DNA of 64,000 nt from Marininema mesophilum (lineage in GTDB: Bacteria > Bacillota > Bacilli > Thermoactinomycetales > DSM-45169): assembly GCF_900106775.1 (NCBI RefSeq), contig NZ_FNNQ01000006.1, positions 62,001-126,000 on the forward strand. Direction: 5' to 3'. Of this stretch, positions 43,461 to 51,512 are shown one piece after another. Every line of letters begins with the position of its first letter. Within the stretch, counting starts at the first letter, position 1. The position numbers were made by a program, and so were the translations under genes. The notes under the pieces were generated by a model. It was not told the DNA's origin, did not search any database, and worked only from the letters and a program-made list of their open reading frames with translations.

Positions 43461-44090
43461 ATGGTTGTGAGCCGTCGGATGACAGGATTTTTGTGCGCAG
43501 CGGGAGTGTTAACATGGGTGATTTTTCATGGATGGTTTCCAGATGGAGTAGGTCGTGTTAATGCACGGGAGGGACAGAAAACCGTTCGGGTGGAAAAAGG
43601 GGATACGGTCTATAAAATTGCTCACGAGAATGGAACCAATGTAGGCACTTTGACTCGGATCAATGGTTTAAAGAATCCTTCATTGATCCGAGTAGGACAG
43701 GAGTTAAGGATCCCAGGTAAAGAAGAAGCGGTGAAGAAGGTAAAAACCGCTAGTAAAACCGTTCCAACGATGGTGCGTGGTAAATCCCTGGGGGAATTTA
43801 CGTTAACCGCTTATACTGCAGGGCCTGAATCGACAGGTAAGAAACCGCAAGATGACAGCTATGGTGTTACCTCAAGTGGAACTCAAGTAGCTGATGGGGT
43901 TACCATTGCTGTTGACCCGGATGTGATTCCAATAGGATCGCGGGTTTATATTGAAGGAATTGGATATCGGGTAGCACAGGATATTGGAAGTGCGATTCAA
44001 GATAAGCGAATTGATATATACATGAGTGACTTAGAGAAAGCGCGCCAATTTGGTGTGAAAAAGAATGTCCGCGTGGAATTGGTGGAGTAA
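43461..44090 (+). CDS. LysM and 3D domain cell-wall protein (Stage V/YocH-like)
   Basis: A 209-residue exported protein. An N-terminal signal/anchor helix (residues 8-27), a LysM peptidoglycan-binding domain (42-88: VEKGDTVYKIAHENG to VGQELRIPG) and a C-terminal 3D domain (110-208) named for its three aspartates, here in VAVDPDVIPIG-type TIAVDPDVIPIG, AQDIGSAI and KRIDIYM. It resembles YocH/YabE-type muralytic proteins that cut peptidoglycan. GAGGTGATCC precedes the ATG. Single gene with own terminator. Confidence 0.9.
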   Translation: MVVSRRMTGFLCAAGVLTWVIFHGWFPDGVGRVNAREGQKTVRVEKGDTVYKIAHENGTNVGTLTRINGLKNPSLIRVGQELRIPGKEEAVKKVKTASKTVPTMVRGKSLGEFTLTAYTAGPESTGKKPQDDSYGVTSSGTQVADGVTIAVDPDVIPIGSRVYIEGIGYRVAQDIGSAIQDKRIDIYMSDLEKARQFGVKKNVRVELVE

Positions 44091-44109
44091 AGGAACTAGA
44101 AATTATAAG

Positions 44110-44135
44110 ACCCAGCCCTTTGTCTGGGTTTTTTG
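44110..44135 (+). terminator. Terminator after the LysM-3D gene
   Basis: ACCCAG and CTGGGT pair around CCCTTTGT and are followed by TTTTT. Confidence 0.75.
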
Positions 44136-44235
44136 TTTGTGATTAAGAGGGAGTAGTTGATTTACTGGATGTAGGGATGAGCCTTGATGAACATGCTATA
44201 ATAGAGAGGGTTTTTAGGGGAAGGGAGATGACAGG

Positions 44236-45132
44236 TTGACACGATTGGAGCTAGCGCCAACGGGGATTTATTCCTTTGAGGAGACTTCTCGCCGGCTAAC
44301 TCAGTTTGAAAAATCAGCATATCAAGAACGAGACGGTCGGTTGGTCCGTACGTTGTGCATCGGAGCAAAGCCCATTGCTGTGGAACTATGGTGGACGGGT
44401 AATGCCTTAGCCGTCGAAATAGGGGAGGATCTTTCTCCTATCGAAATGGAGGAACTAACGAAAATATTACGTCGAATGTTTTCGTTAGATGTGGATTTGA
44501 CTCCTTTTTATCACAGGATAGACGGTGACCCAGATCTAGGACAACTGGTTCGCGAACGTCGCGGTTTACATGTCGTGTTGGATGCTTCGCCATATGAATG
44601 TCTGATTAAAACAATCGTGAGTCAACAACTCAATCTATCCTTCGCTGGAACGTTAATACGTCGTCTGATTGAGATTTCAGGGGAAAGGCTCTCCCATCGT
44701 GGAGAAGAATTGTTGGTTTTTCCCACGCCGGCGCAGATAGCGAAGCTTTCCTATGAAGATCTTCAACAGCTCCAGTTTAATCGAAGGAAGGCAGAGTATG
44801 TGATTGACCTTTCCCGTAACGTGGTGGATGGTAGTTTAGATCTAGGCAAATTGGAGAGTCTCTCCGATGATGAAATCGTTAAGAAGATGCTTCCCTTGCG
44901 CGGGGTGGGTCGGTGGACCATTGAGTGCCTCCTTCTCTTTGGAATGGGTCGTCCAGACTTATTCCCAGCGGCAGATATCGGCCTTAGAAATGCTCTACGT
45001 AAAGTATACGGTACCGTTGAACAACCTTCAGAAGAGGAAGTGCGCCGGTTGGGTGAAGCATGGTCACCCTGGCGTAGCTATGCTGTTTTTTATCTGTGGG
45101 ATTATCTGAGTACAACCAAAAAGAGTTCGTAA
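44236..45132 (+). CDS. alkA: DNA-3-methyladenine glycosylase II (AlkA)
   Basis: A 298-residue HhH-GPD glycosylase that removes alkylated bases. The N-terminal AlkA_N-like beta domain (residues 1-105) is followed by the HhH region LPLRGVGRWTIECLLLFGMG (219-238) and the catalytic aspartate Asp247 in FPAADIGLR. PYECLIKTIVSQQLNLS (119-135) is a family motif. The start is TTG 44236 after AAGGGAG. No iron-sulfur site is present, as expected for AlkA. Confidence 0.9.
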   Translation: MTRLELAPTGIYSFEETSRRLTQFEKSAYQERDGRLVRTLCIGAKPIAVELWWTGNALAVEIGEDLSPIEMEELTKILRRMFSLDVDLTPFYHRIDGDPDLGQLVRERRGLHVVLDASPYECLIKTIVSQQLNLSFAGTLIRRLIEISGERLSHRGEELLVFPTPAQIAKLSYEDLQQLQFNRRKAEYVIDLSRNVVDGSLDLGKLESLSDDEIVKKMLPLRGVGRWTIECLLLFGMGRPDLFPAADIGLRNALRKVYGTVEQPSEEEVRRLGEAWSPWRSYAVFYLWDYLSTTKKSS

Positions 45133-45178
45133 ATCGATGCATGTTAGCTGGTTCATGAAATTAGAGGAGGGACTTTTG

Positions 45179-45328
45179 ATGGCGAAAAAACGGCAGAAAA
45201 AAGCTATTACACGGGTAGTCGATCCAGTAAAGTTGTTAATCCATGACTTGAAACGAGTCGTTATCTGGTGCGGAATCTCTTTAGGGGTCACCTTGGTAGT
45301 TGCCTTTGCTGTAGATTCGATGACCTAA
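45179..45328 (+). CDS. Small single-span membrane protein
   Basis: A 49-residue protein: a basic N-terminus (MAKKRQKKAITRV) and one membrane helix (about residues 28-47). GAGGAGGG lies about 7 bases before ATG 45179, and a perfect terminator follows the stop, so it is likely expressed, probably with alkA 46 bases upstream. Function unknown. Confidence 0.65.
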   Translation: MAKKRQKKAITRVVDPVKLLIHDLKRVVIWCGISLGVTLVVAFAVDSMT

Positions 45329-45335
45329 GTAGGAA

Positions 45336-45380
45336 GAAAAATACCCAGTAGCGAGGAACTCGCTACTGGGTATTTTTCTT
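45336..45380. terminator. Bidirectional terminator
   Basis: AAAAATACCCAGTAGCGAG and CTCGCTACTGGGTATTTTT are a perfect stem around GAA between convergent genes. Confidence 0.93.
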
Positions 45381-45382
45381 CT

Positions 45383-46423
45383 TCATGTAGCTTCACCATC
45401 TCCGTCGCCATCTTCATCCTTTCTAGGTCCTCCCCGATCTTTCCGAGGAGGGATGTGATCTCCAGTAGTAGCGGCTACTTCGCGGAAGCGTTCCTTTTCC
45501 TGTCGTTTGGACATCATAGCGTGAAGATCGTTGGAGGCAGTTAAAACTTGGCGTGGATAAGCGATTTCAATCGATTTCTCAATGAATTTAGTCACAATTG
45601 TTTTTCTCATTTCCCGTTCGATCATCCAATATTCCTCTGGCGTGCTAACAGCAGTTAGGGTATATTCCACTCCATCTGATTGGATATTGGTAATTCCAAA
45701 AACAGAGAAGGGTTCAATGATATAAGGGGAAAAACGACGGCTTAAATCTTCACAGATTTCATCCAATATACTCTGAACATACTGTTGATCTTCCTCATAG
45801 GGGACAGTGACGGCCATCAGAGGCCGCATCCGATCACGGTTGTAATTCGTGACGCGGGTGATTTCACCATTGGAAAAGTAATGGACTCGTTCATTAAACT
45901 CTCTGACCTTGGTTACACGAAGGCCAATCTCTTCAACAGTTCCTTGGATATTATCGTTGATTTGTACAAAATCACCAATCTCCATCTGCTGATCGAAAAT
46001 AATGAAAAAGCCAGTTATTATATCTCGGACGAGGTTTTGTGCACCAAATCCGACAGCCAGACCTATAACCCCAGCTCCAGCCAAGATTGGCGTCACATCG
46101 ATATTGACCTGTTTCAAAATAGTAATAGCTGATATGAAGTAAATAGCATAGCGTGCCGTGGATTTAAGGAGACGGGCTAGAGTAGCTCCACGTTTTTGTT
46201 TGAACCGACTGATATTGAGGAGTCTGTCTACAACGTGCCCCACATAACGAAGTGCGATATAAGTGATACCGATTATGATAGCAATCTGAAATAGAGGGAT
46301 CAGTATATCATTAAATAATGGATCCCAAAATTTTTTCGCCGGATTTTGTGCTATCTCTTCGGCTTTTTTTTGTACATCTTTAACGTCATTATTTAAACCA
46401 GCAGCAACCAACATCCATTGCAT
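45383..46423 (-). CDS. MscS-family mechanosensitive channel (YkuT-like)
   Basis: A 346-residue small-conductance mechanosensitive channel. Three N-terminal helices end in the pore helix TM3 (LAGAGVIGLAVGFGAQNLVR, near residue 120), followed by the beta domain (GDFVQINDNIQGTVEEIGLR) and the C-terminal alpha/beta domain. The last 40 residues are charged, with an acidic Asp/Gly-rich tail. It releases solutes on osmotic downshock. AAAGGGTGA is upstream of the ATG. Confidence 0.92.
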   Translation of the reverse strand: MQWMLVAAGLNNDVKDVQKKAEEIAQNPAKKFWDPLFNDILIPLFQIAIIIGITYIALRYVGHVVDRLLNISRFKQKRGATLARLLKSTARYAIYFISAITILKQVNIDVTPILAGAGVIGLAVGFGAQNLVRDIITGFFIIFDQQMEIGDFVQINDNIQGTVEEIGLRVTKVREFNERVHYFSNGEITRVTNYNRDRMRPLMAVTVPYEEDQQYVQSILDEICEDLSRRFSPYIIEPFSVFGITNIQSDGVEYTLTAVSTPEEYWMIEREMRKTIVTKFIEKSIEIAYPRQVLTASNDLHAMMSKRQEKERFREVAATTGDHIPPRKDRGGPRKDEDGDGDGEAT

Positions 46424-46732
46424 TAGTTTTCTTCACCCTTTGCAAAGGCAGGTAGATTTGAATGAATCAAGGAGTAATTGTCATTATAACATAGCATGCG
46501 GAGCTGAGGGGAAGAGGTTATCTTCTCCAATTGGCAACAGGTAAAGGTAATTGGGAAAATCATCTTATAGAGGGGTATTAAAGAGAACTCTTTTTTTGAT
46601 ACACTGAATGTAAAGGAGGGTCCCCAATCGCTGTTAGGAATCCCTCTTTTCTATAATCGTATTCATAGCAATAAGAGGGGGGAAGTCACTCAATTAATCG
46701 ATAGCCATAAGAAAGATTAATAAGGAGCTATC

Positions 46733-47373
46733 ATGGCGGTGCTCCACTTGGTTATGTTTGAAAGGGGAACTTACCGTATGGAGGAGAAGCGGCTTCGGCC
46801 CGAGTGCCTAAAAAATGGATCCGGCAGGTAATCCACCGCTTCCTTCTCAGCTGGATATATGTCCGCTGAAAAGTGACACTGGCCATTATTATTCTCTTTG
46901 TAAGTATTGGGAGTATTGTGGTTTTAAAAGAGGTTAAATTTTCCGGAAATATCTTTTCGCTTTGAAGGAGAAGAAGCGTATGCTTTTGATATAGAAAAAG
47001 ACTGCTTGTTTAAAAGGAGGCGGGGTTCGCGTTTATCGCGAGGATGCTTTCCTACTCCATCCGGGACCTTTTATAAGTGATCTATCTCAAAAAACAGGAA
47101 ACCAGAGCATACCGCAATGTTACATAAGAGGCAAAGGGTAAGCAGGTTAGAGTATGGCATGATCCAGGAGATATGTGGTTAAGACAGCGTCATAGGGTCC
47201 TCTTCCTAAGTAAAGAGATGGAAGAGGAAAATGTGTATTCCACTAATGCGAATGTTAAGGTTTTTTACCTCTCTGCTCAACGGGATCATTTATTGGTCAT
47301 GGAGGAGACGAATCAGGGAGAACGACTTTGCTTAGTGAAACTATCTGATCCTGTCGATTGGAAAGCCGCCTAG
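46733..47373 (+). pseudogene. Decayed membrane-anchored protein gene (four frameshifts, one nonsense codon)
   Basis: A strong ribosome site (TAAGGAG) precedes ATG 46733. Reading on, the coding signal jumps frame: MEEKRLRPE, then PKKWIRQVIHRFLLSWIYVR in the next frame, an in-frame TGA at 46867, a clear membrane helix KVTLAIIILFVSIGSIVVLK, then RFEGEEAYAFDIEKDCLF in another frame (46958), VRVYREDAFLLHPGPFISDL in the third (47025), and finally VRVWHDPGDMWLRQRHRVLF on to KAA at 47370. The pieces together describe a roughly 210-residue protein with one anchor helix and an extracytoplasmic domain. The end is 38 bases before mutY. I do not recognise the family. Confidence 0.7.
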
Positions 47374-47411
47374 ATCTATCATAGCTAAAGTCAACTAGGA
47401 GGCGGTAGATT

Positions 47412-48551
47412 GTGAGCAGAAAAATAGCGGATTCCGTTCAGGTCCCTGATCAAGAATGGACGGCTTTTGTTAGAGAAAATTTATTACGCTGGTACGACAA
47501 AAATAAAAGAGAACTCCCGTGGCGTAAAAACAAAGATCCCTATCGTATCTGGGTGTCGGAAATCATGCTTCAACAGACACGTGTCGATACAGTGATCCCT
47601 TATTATGAGCGATTTATGGAGTCATTTCCTGATATCACTGCCTTGGCGAAGGCAAAGGAGGAGCAAGTACTGAAAGCCTGGGAGGGTCTAGGCTATTATT
47701 CTCGAGTACGTAACCTCCACCAAGCAGTGAAGGAGGTTGCAGCTACATATGAAGCGAAGGTGCCGACTGACCCTAAGGCAGTGGCTAGTTTAAGAGGAAT
47801 AGGGGATTACACTGCTGGTGCGATTTTATCGATTGCTTTTGATCAACCAGTTCCAGCAGTGGATGGGAACGTCATGCGTGTTTTTTCCCGTTGGTTTGCC
47901 CTGTGGGATGACATTGTAAAATTATCTACCCGTCGTAAGATGGGAGTATTAGGGACTCATCTCGTTCCCAGCGATCGACCGGGAGACTTTAACCAAGCAT
48001 TGATGGAACTAGGTGCACTGATCTGCACACCTGTCAATCCAGCTTGTGGAAAATGTCCAGTCCAAGCTACATGTCAGGCCTATGAACAAGGGGTTCAAGC
48101 TGAATTACCCGTGAAAAAGAAAGCGAAGCCTCCACGCCCGATGCGGATCAATATGGCATGGATACGTAAGGGAGGAGGTCAGGTACTGCTTCAATGTCGT
48201 CCGAATGAGGGATTACTAGCAGGAATGTGGGGATTACCTACCATGGAGGCGGGACAGGGAGAACTAGTCCCTGGAGATTCACTAGTGCCTCTTTTGACAG
48301 AGCAAGAGGTTCCTGTTGAGTGGGGACAGGTGTTAGGAGAGTTTGAACATGTGTTTAGTCATCAACGTTGGCAGGTTACAGTAGTCGACGGGTTCGTTCG
48401 TGAGGATATTTCGGTTCTCCCTGATGGATGGCGTTGGGCGAATGAAACGGAACGAAGAAGGCTCGCTTTCCCTAATGTATACCGTAAAGCGTTTGCACTA
48501 GCAGAGAAGAGAAAAAAAGGATTATCTGGCTTTCAAGGGCGCCTTCTCTAA
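47412..48551 (+). CDS. mutY: A/G-specific adenine DNA glycosylase
   Basis: A 379-residue MutY that removes adenine opposite 8-oxoguanine. Catalytic Glu50 (SEIMLQQTR), HhH LRGIGDYTAGAIL and Asp151 (VDGNVMRVFSR), and the [4Fe-4S] ligands Cys205, Cys212, Cys215, Cys221 (C-x6-C-x2-C-x5-C) are present. The NUDIX-like 8-oxoG recognition domain covers residues 240-360 (GLLAGMWGLPTME, FEHVFSHQRW). The start is GTG 47412 after AGGAGGCGG. Confidence 0.96.
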   Translation: MSRKIADSVQVPDQEWTAFVRENLLRWYDKNKRELPWRKNKDPYRIWVSEIMLQQTRVDTVIPYYERFMESFPDITALAKAKEEQVLKAWEGLGYYSRVRNLHQAVKEVAATYEAKVPTDPKAVASLRGIGDYTAGAILSIAFDQPVPAVDGNVMRVFSRWFALWDDIVKLSTRRKMGVLGTHLVPSDRPGDFNQALMELGALICTPVNPACGKCPVQATCQAYEQGVQAELPVKKKAKPPRPMRINMAWIRKGGGQVLLQCRPNEGLLAGMWGLPTMEAGQGELVPGDSLVPLLTEQEVPVEWGQVLGEFEHVFSHQRWQVTVVDGFVREDISVLPDGWRWANETERRRLAFPNVYRKAFALAEKRKKGLSGFQGRLL

Positions 48552-48725
48552 AAATATGCATTAATTACTTGGTAGAAAGCTCGCCCTCCCTTTAGTTAAT
48601 ATTCAGAACTTCGGTGTAATACAAGGGATCGGACCATAGAATTGATACGTACAGAAATAAAACGAGAGGCTGGGGAGACGTCATGATATGGGACGATTTG
48701 ACCTAGTCGGAGGGGGAGAAGGCCC

Positions 48726-50000
48726 GTGGAAGAAAAAAATAAAAACGAACATTCTTCGGGGGAAAAGACAACGGATAAAGAGAACACTGAGGAATTATCT
48801 CAGAATGATGGCACAAAAGAGCCTACCGCGGGGCATGATGAGAATCGACCAGAAGAGCCCGCCACGGAGCAGGATGAGAATTCACCAGAGTCACAAGTAG
48901 CAGAAGAAAAAGAGAACGGTCTCCCTATATTGAAATCTTCCCAAGACCCTATCGTGGAAGAAAAGGACGTTGAGGAGGAACAAAAAGAGAACCTTACTCC
49001 AGTTCATCACTGGAGTAAAAAGACCAAAATTGTTGGGTCCATCATTTGTGCTGCAATCGTGATCATGATTCTCTCTTTGGGAATTATTTACTCATGGCCG
49101 ACCAACACACAAGCAGTACCCTCCTCGAAGAAAAAAGAAGAGCCGAAGCAGTTATCGATCACATTGGTCTATGGTAAAAAAGAATGGACAGCGGACCTTC
49201 GCAAAATGGGTTACACCGGGAAGAAAGACTCTAAGGTAGACAGTAAAAAGTGGGCAGAATGGATCGCAAAAGTGAAGAAAGAAGTAGATGAGCCAGCGGT
49301 AAATGCCCATACTTCACGCTTAGGTGCTCCTATTAAGCCGGCGAGAATGGGTTGGAAACTTGATGTAAAGGAGTTAGAAAAGTGGTCGGATAATATCAAA
49401 GGGAAGGTAAATGGTGTTCATCTTGTGCCTTTGATTTCAGACTCACCCCAAGTATCGGAAGAAGACTTAAAACAAGTAGGTGGGCAACGCATCGGTCACT
49501 ATGTTACCTACTATAATCCAGGAAATAGAAATCGGACGGAGAATGTGAGACTCTCCGCTGCGGCGCTTAATAATCGAATCATCAATCCCGGCGAAGTGTT
49601 CTCATATAATAAAACGGTAGGTGAACGATCAACGGCACGTGGTTATAAAGAATCCATCATCATTGTTAAAGGCGCCTACGAAAAAGGGCTTGGAGGAGGA
49701 GTTTGTCAGACGTCCTCTACTTTGTACAATAGTGTGGATAGTGCAGGCCTTCTTACGGTGGCTCGTTTCTCTCATAGTAAAGAAGTTACTTATGTACCTA
49801 AAAGGCGGGATGCGACGGTTGCCTGGTATGGTCCTGATTATCGTTTTCGCAACAACTTAGCTAAACCAGTGATGATTCGCGCGAGCTTAGGGGGAGGAGC
49901 TCTAACCATAGATATCTATACGGTTCCTGGTACCTACCACCAACCTCGTGGTGTCCAATCTGCGCCAACGGGTGTACACGATATCCGTCTACCAAATTAG
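48726..50000 (+). CDS. VanW-family protein with acidic cytosolic region and one anchor helix
   Basis: A 424-residue protein. Residues 1-95 are a very Glu/Lys/Asp-rich, repetitive low-complexity region; residues 101-125 form one membrane helix; 150-240 form a YoaR-like/peptidoglycan-binding type domain; 270-400 the VanW domain (NPGEVFSYNKTVGERS, GLGGGVCQTSSTLYN, FRNNLAKPVMIRA). VanW proteins are found with glycopeptide resistance genes and in germination or cell-wall contexts; here there are no van genes. GTG 48726 follows GGAGGGGGAGAAGG. Two terminators follow. Confidence 0.85.
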   Translation: MEEKNKNEHSSGEKTTDKENTEELSQNDGTKEPTAGHDENRPEEPATEQDENSPESQVAEEKENGLPILKSSQDPIVEEKDVEEEQKENLTPVHHWSKKTKIVGSIICAAIVIMILSLGIIYSWPTNTQAVPSSKKKEEPKQLSITLVYGKKEWTADLRKMGYTGKKDSKVDSKKWAEWIAKVKKEVDEPAVNAHTSRLGAPIKPARMGWKLDVKELEKWSDNIKGKVNGVHLVPLISDSPQVSEEDLKQVGGQRIGHYVTYYNPGNRNRTENVRLSAAALNNRIINPGEVFSYNKTVGERSTARGYKESIIIVKGAYEKGLGGGVCQTSSTLYNSVDSAGLLTVARFSHSKEVTYVPKRRDATVAWYGPDYRFRNNLAKPVMIRASLGGGALTIDIYTVPGTYHQPRGVQSAPTGVHDIRLPN

Positions 50001-50037
50001 AATAGTAGATGATGAAGTTGTCAGATCCATTTACTTA

Positions 50038-50072
50038 AAAGGCCACTACCTATGTGGTGGTGGCCTCAGTGT
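50038..50072 (+). terminator. First terminator-like hairpin after the VanW gene
   Basis: GGCCACTACC and GGTGGTGGCC form a stem around TATGT. No T run follows, so it may only stabilise the RNA end. Confidence 0.5.
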
Positions 50073-50076
50073 GTGG

Positions 50077-50115
50077 AGAAAGCACCTCTTTTCAACAAAG
50101 AGGTGCTTTCTCTTA
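50077..50115. terminator. Second terminator after the VanW gene
   Basis: AGAAAGCACCTCTTT and AAAGAGGTGCTTTCT form a perfect 15-bp stem around TCAAC, followed by CTTAT. Confidence 0.8.
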
Positions 50116-50193
50116 TAATAGGACAAATCAACTTAATAAAGGGGCTAGATTTGATTCTAGAGGGGGTTGAACCCCTCTATTTGCGTATAGAGT

Positions 50194-50210
50194 TTTCTCG
50201 ACAGCCTGAG
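50194..50210. repeat. Left copy of a 17-base inverted repeat
   Basis: TTTCTCGACAGCCTGAG is the exact reverse complement of 50426-50442, 215 bases away. Confidence 0.8.
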
Positions 50211-50425
50211 AACACCCATGATTGGTGTCAGGGACACCCTTGTTCTTTTATAGGAAACTGGATAATTTGCCCTCATTTTATCTATACATGGACAAATTCT
50301 CTTTTTCCTTCACTGTTTCTCAACAATTCACTGCCATATAATTGAGGCATACCAAAACCCATCCACCCTATGTTTGTTTCCCTTAACTTACAGAAAAAAT
50401 AAGGGGTGAGCGTCCATCTAGGACG

Positions 50426-50442
50426 CTCAGGCTGTCGAGAAA
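50426..50442. repeat. Right copy of the 17-base inverted repeat, part of a local hairpin
   Basis: CTCAGGCTGTCGAGAAA is the exact reverse complement of 50194-50210. It also pairs locally with TCTCGACAACCTGAG (one mismatch), which follows immediately. Confidence 0.8.
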
Positions 50443-50456
50443 GTCTCGACAACCTG

Positions 50457-50491
50457 AGGCCACTACCTATTTCAGGCAGGTGGCCTTTTGT
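50457..50491. terminator. Terminator-like hairpin between convergent genes
   Basis: AGGCCAC and GTGGCCT close a stem with an inner CCT-AGG pair, followed by TTTTGTTT. Confidence 0.65.
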
Positions 50492-50570
50492 TTATATGGG
50501 ATAAAATGTCTTGTTGACTATTATGGAAAAGGAAGCTGATAGGGGGAAAGATGAGAGGCCTTTGTTTATT

Positions 50571-51491
50571 TTAGTCATCCCCGAAAGGTAGATCACCTAT
50601 GTCAGATAAAGCATCCCCAAGAGAATCGCTGATGTCTCCGGTACCATCCATATCATCGATCCATTCCGAGAGAGCGATGGCCCCGAGGGCTCCAGTAGCA
50701 AAGCCGCCTACGGTTCCTCCCCATTTCGATAGACCACTGTGTTTATGGTATCCATGTTTAGTTGGTATCCGATAAGAGGATGGGTTTTCTGTCATATTCG
50801 TAAGGATACTGCGAAGGGTCGTCGACAAAGTCTCATGATTTTCCCATTCATCCTTCTCTATATATATTTCGTAACGAATTTCACGCTCACCGGTCCAAGT
50901 GAAAATATCTACTTCGAGGAGAAGGTGAATCCGTTGATCCTCGATACCCACGACGAATTCTACCTCTTCAACATGTCCCTTCAAAAAAGAAGTGGGAAAA
51001 AGGGTGAACTCTTGAGTATAGCCATTGAAAGAGCGAGAATCATACTTCTCTCGTAAACCAAGTTCAGCAAAGGCATCCAATACCTTCTGTAAAGGATGTG
51101 GGGGATGGACTTTGATGTAGTCATGGTCCGAGTGATCCACAGCTTGAGCAATATCCAGATGAGTATTAAAAAAATAGGCTACTTTGTTGCCAGAGACAGG
51201 TAGGTCATCAGGTAAGTGGCTAGAAAATGGGAAAGATTTTTTCTCACCCGGAAGGATAGTAAACGCTTGATGAAAAGGAAAGCGCTCTAACAAATGATTG
51301 AGCTCTCGCTTTCCCGAGTGGAGATACATCATGAGTTCTATGTCGATTTTGTTAATTTCCTGTTCAATGGTTCCACCCTGGATAACTAACTGTCCATGAA
51401 CATTCTCTCCAGGTAGGTAATCCTGGCCTTCGAGAACGAGATCTACCGTAGCTCCGCCTTTTCCCAATTTAGCCATCATTTTTTTAAACAT
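50571..51491 (-). CDS. Spo0M-like sporulation control protein
   Basis: A 306-residue arrestin-like protein of the Spo0M family: MFKKMMAKLGKGGATVDLVL at the start, LPGENVHGQLVIQGG, and IDIELMMYLHSG. Spo0M modulates entry into sporulation and Spo0A activity. The C-terminal tail (after residue 245) differs from the classical protein: a Gly-rich hydrophobic segment WGGTVGGFATGALGAIALSE followed by an Asp-rich end, resembling a short membrane-inserting hairpin. ATG 51491 has CAGGAGG 5 bases upstream. It follows the CBS/CorC gene by 21 bases, so they are co-transcribed. Confidence 0.88.
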   Translation of the reverse strand: MFKKMMAKLGKGGATVDLVLEGQDYLPGENVHGQLVIQGGTIEQEINKIDIELMMYLHSGKRELNHLLERFPFHQAFTILPGEKKSFPFSSHLPDDLPVSGNKVAYFFNTHLDIAQAVDHSDHDYIKVHPPHPLQKVLDAFAELGLREKYDSRSFNGYTQEFTLFPTSFLKGHVEEVEFVVGIEDQRIHLLLEVDIFTWTGEREIRYEIYIEKDEWENHETLSTTLRSILTNMTENPSSYRIPTKHGYHKHSGLSKWGGTVGGFATGALGAIALSEWIDDMDGTGDISDSLGDALSDIGDLPFGDD

Positions 51492-51512
51492 AATAACCTC
51501 CTGGTTCTTCAT

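Larger units (their letters stand above)
50001..50570. other. Hairpin-rich intergenic region, no gene supported
   Basis: A 570-base spacer between two convergent genes. It holds at least six stem-loops: 50041-50070, 50077-50114, 50153-50181, 50408-50428, 50426-50456 and 50457-50491. The word GGCCACTACCTAT occurs at 50041 and again near 50457, and a 17-base inverted repeat links 50194-50210 to 50426-50442. A 97-codon frame at 50052-50345 lacks a ribosome site and runs through the hairpins, so it is not called. Confidence 0.65.

Noticed and set aside
50052..50345. 97-codon open frame in the hairpin-rich spacer
   Set aside because: No ribosome site, crosses several stem-loops, and its composition is not protein-like.
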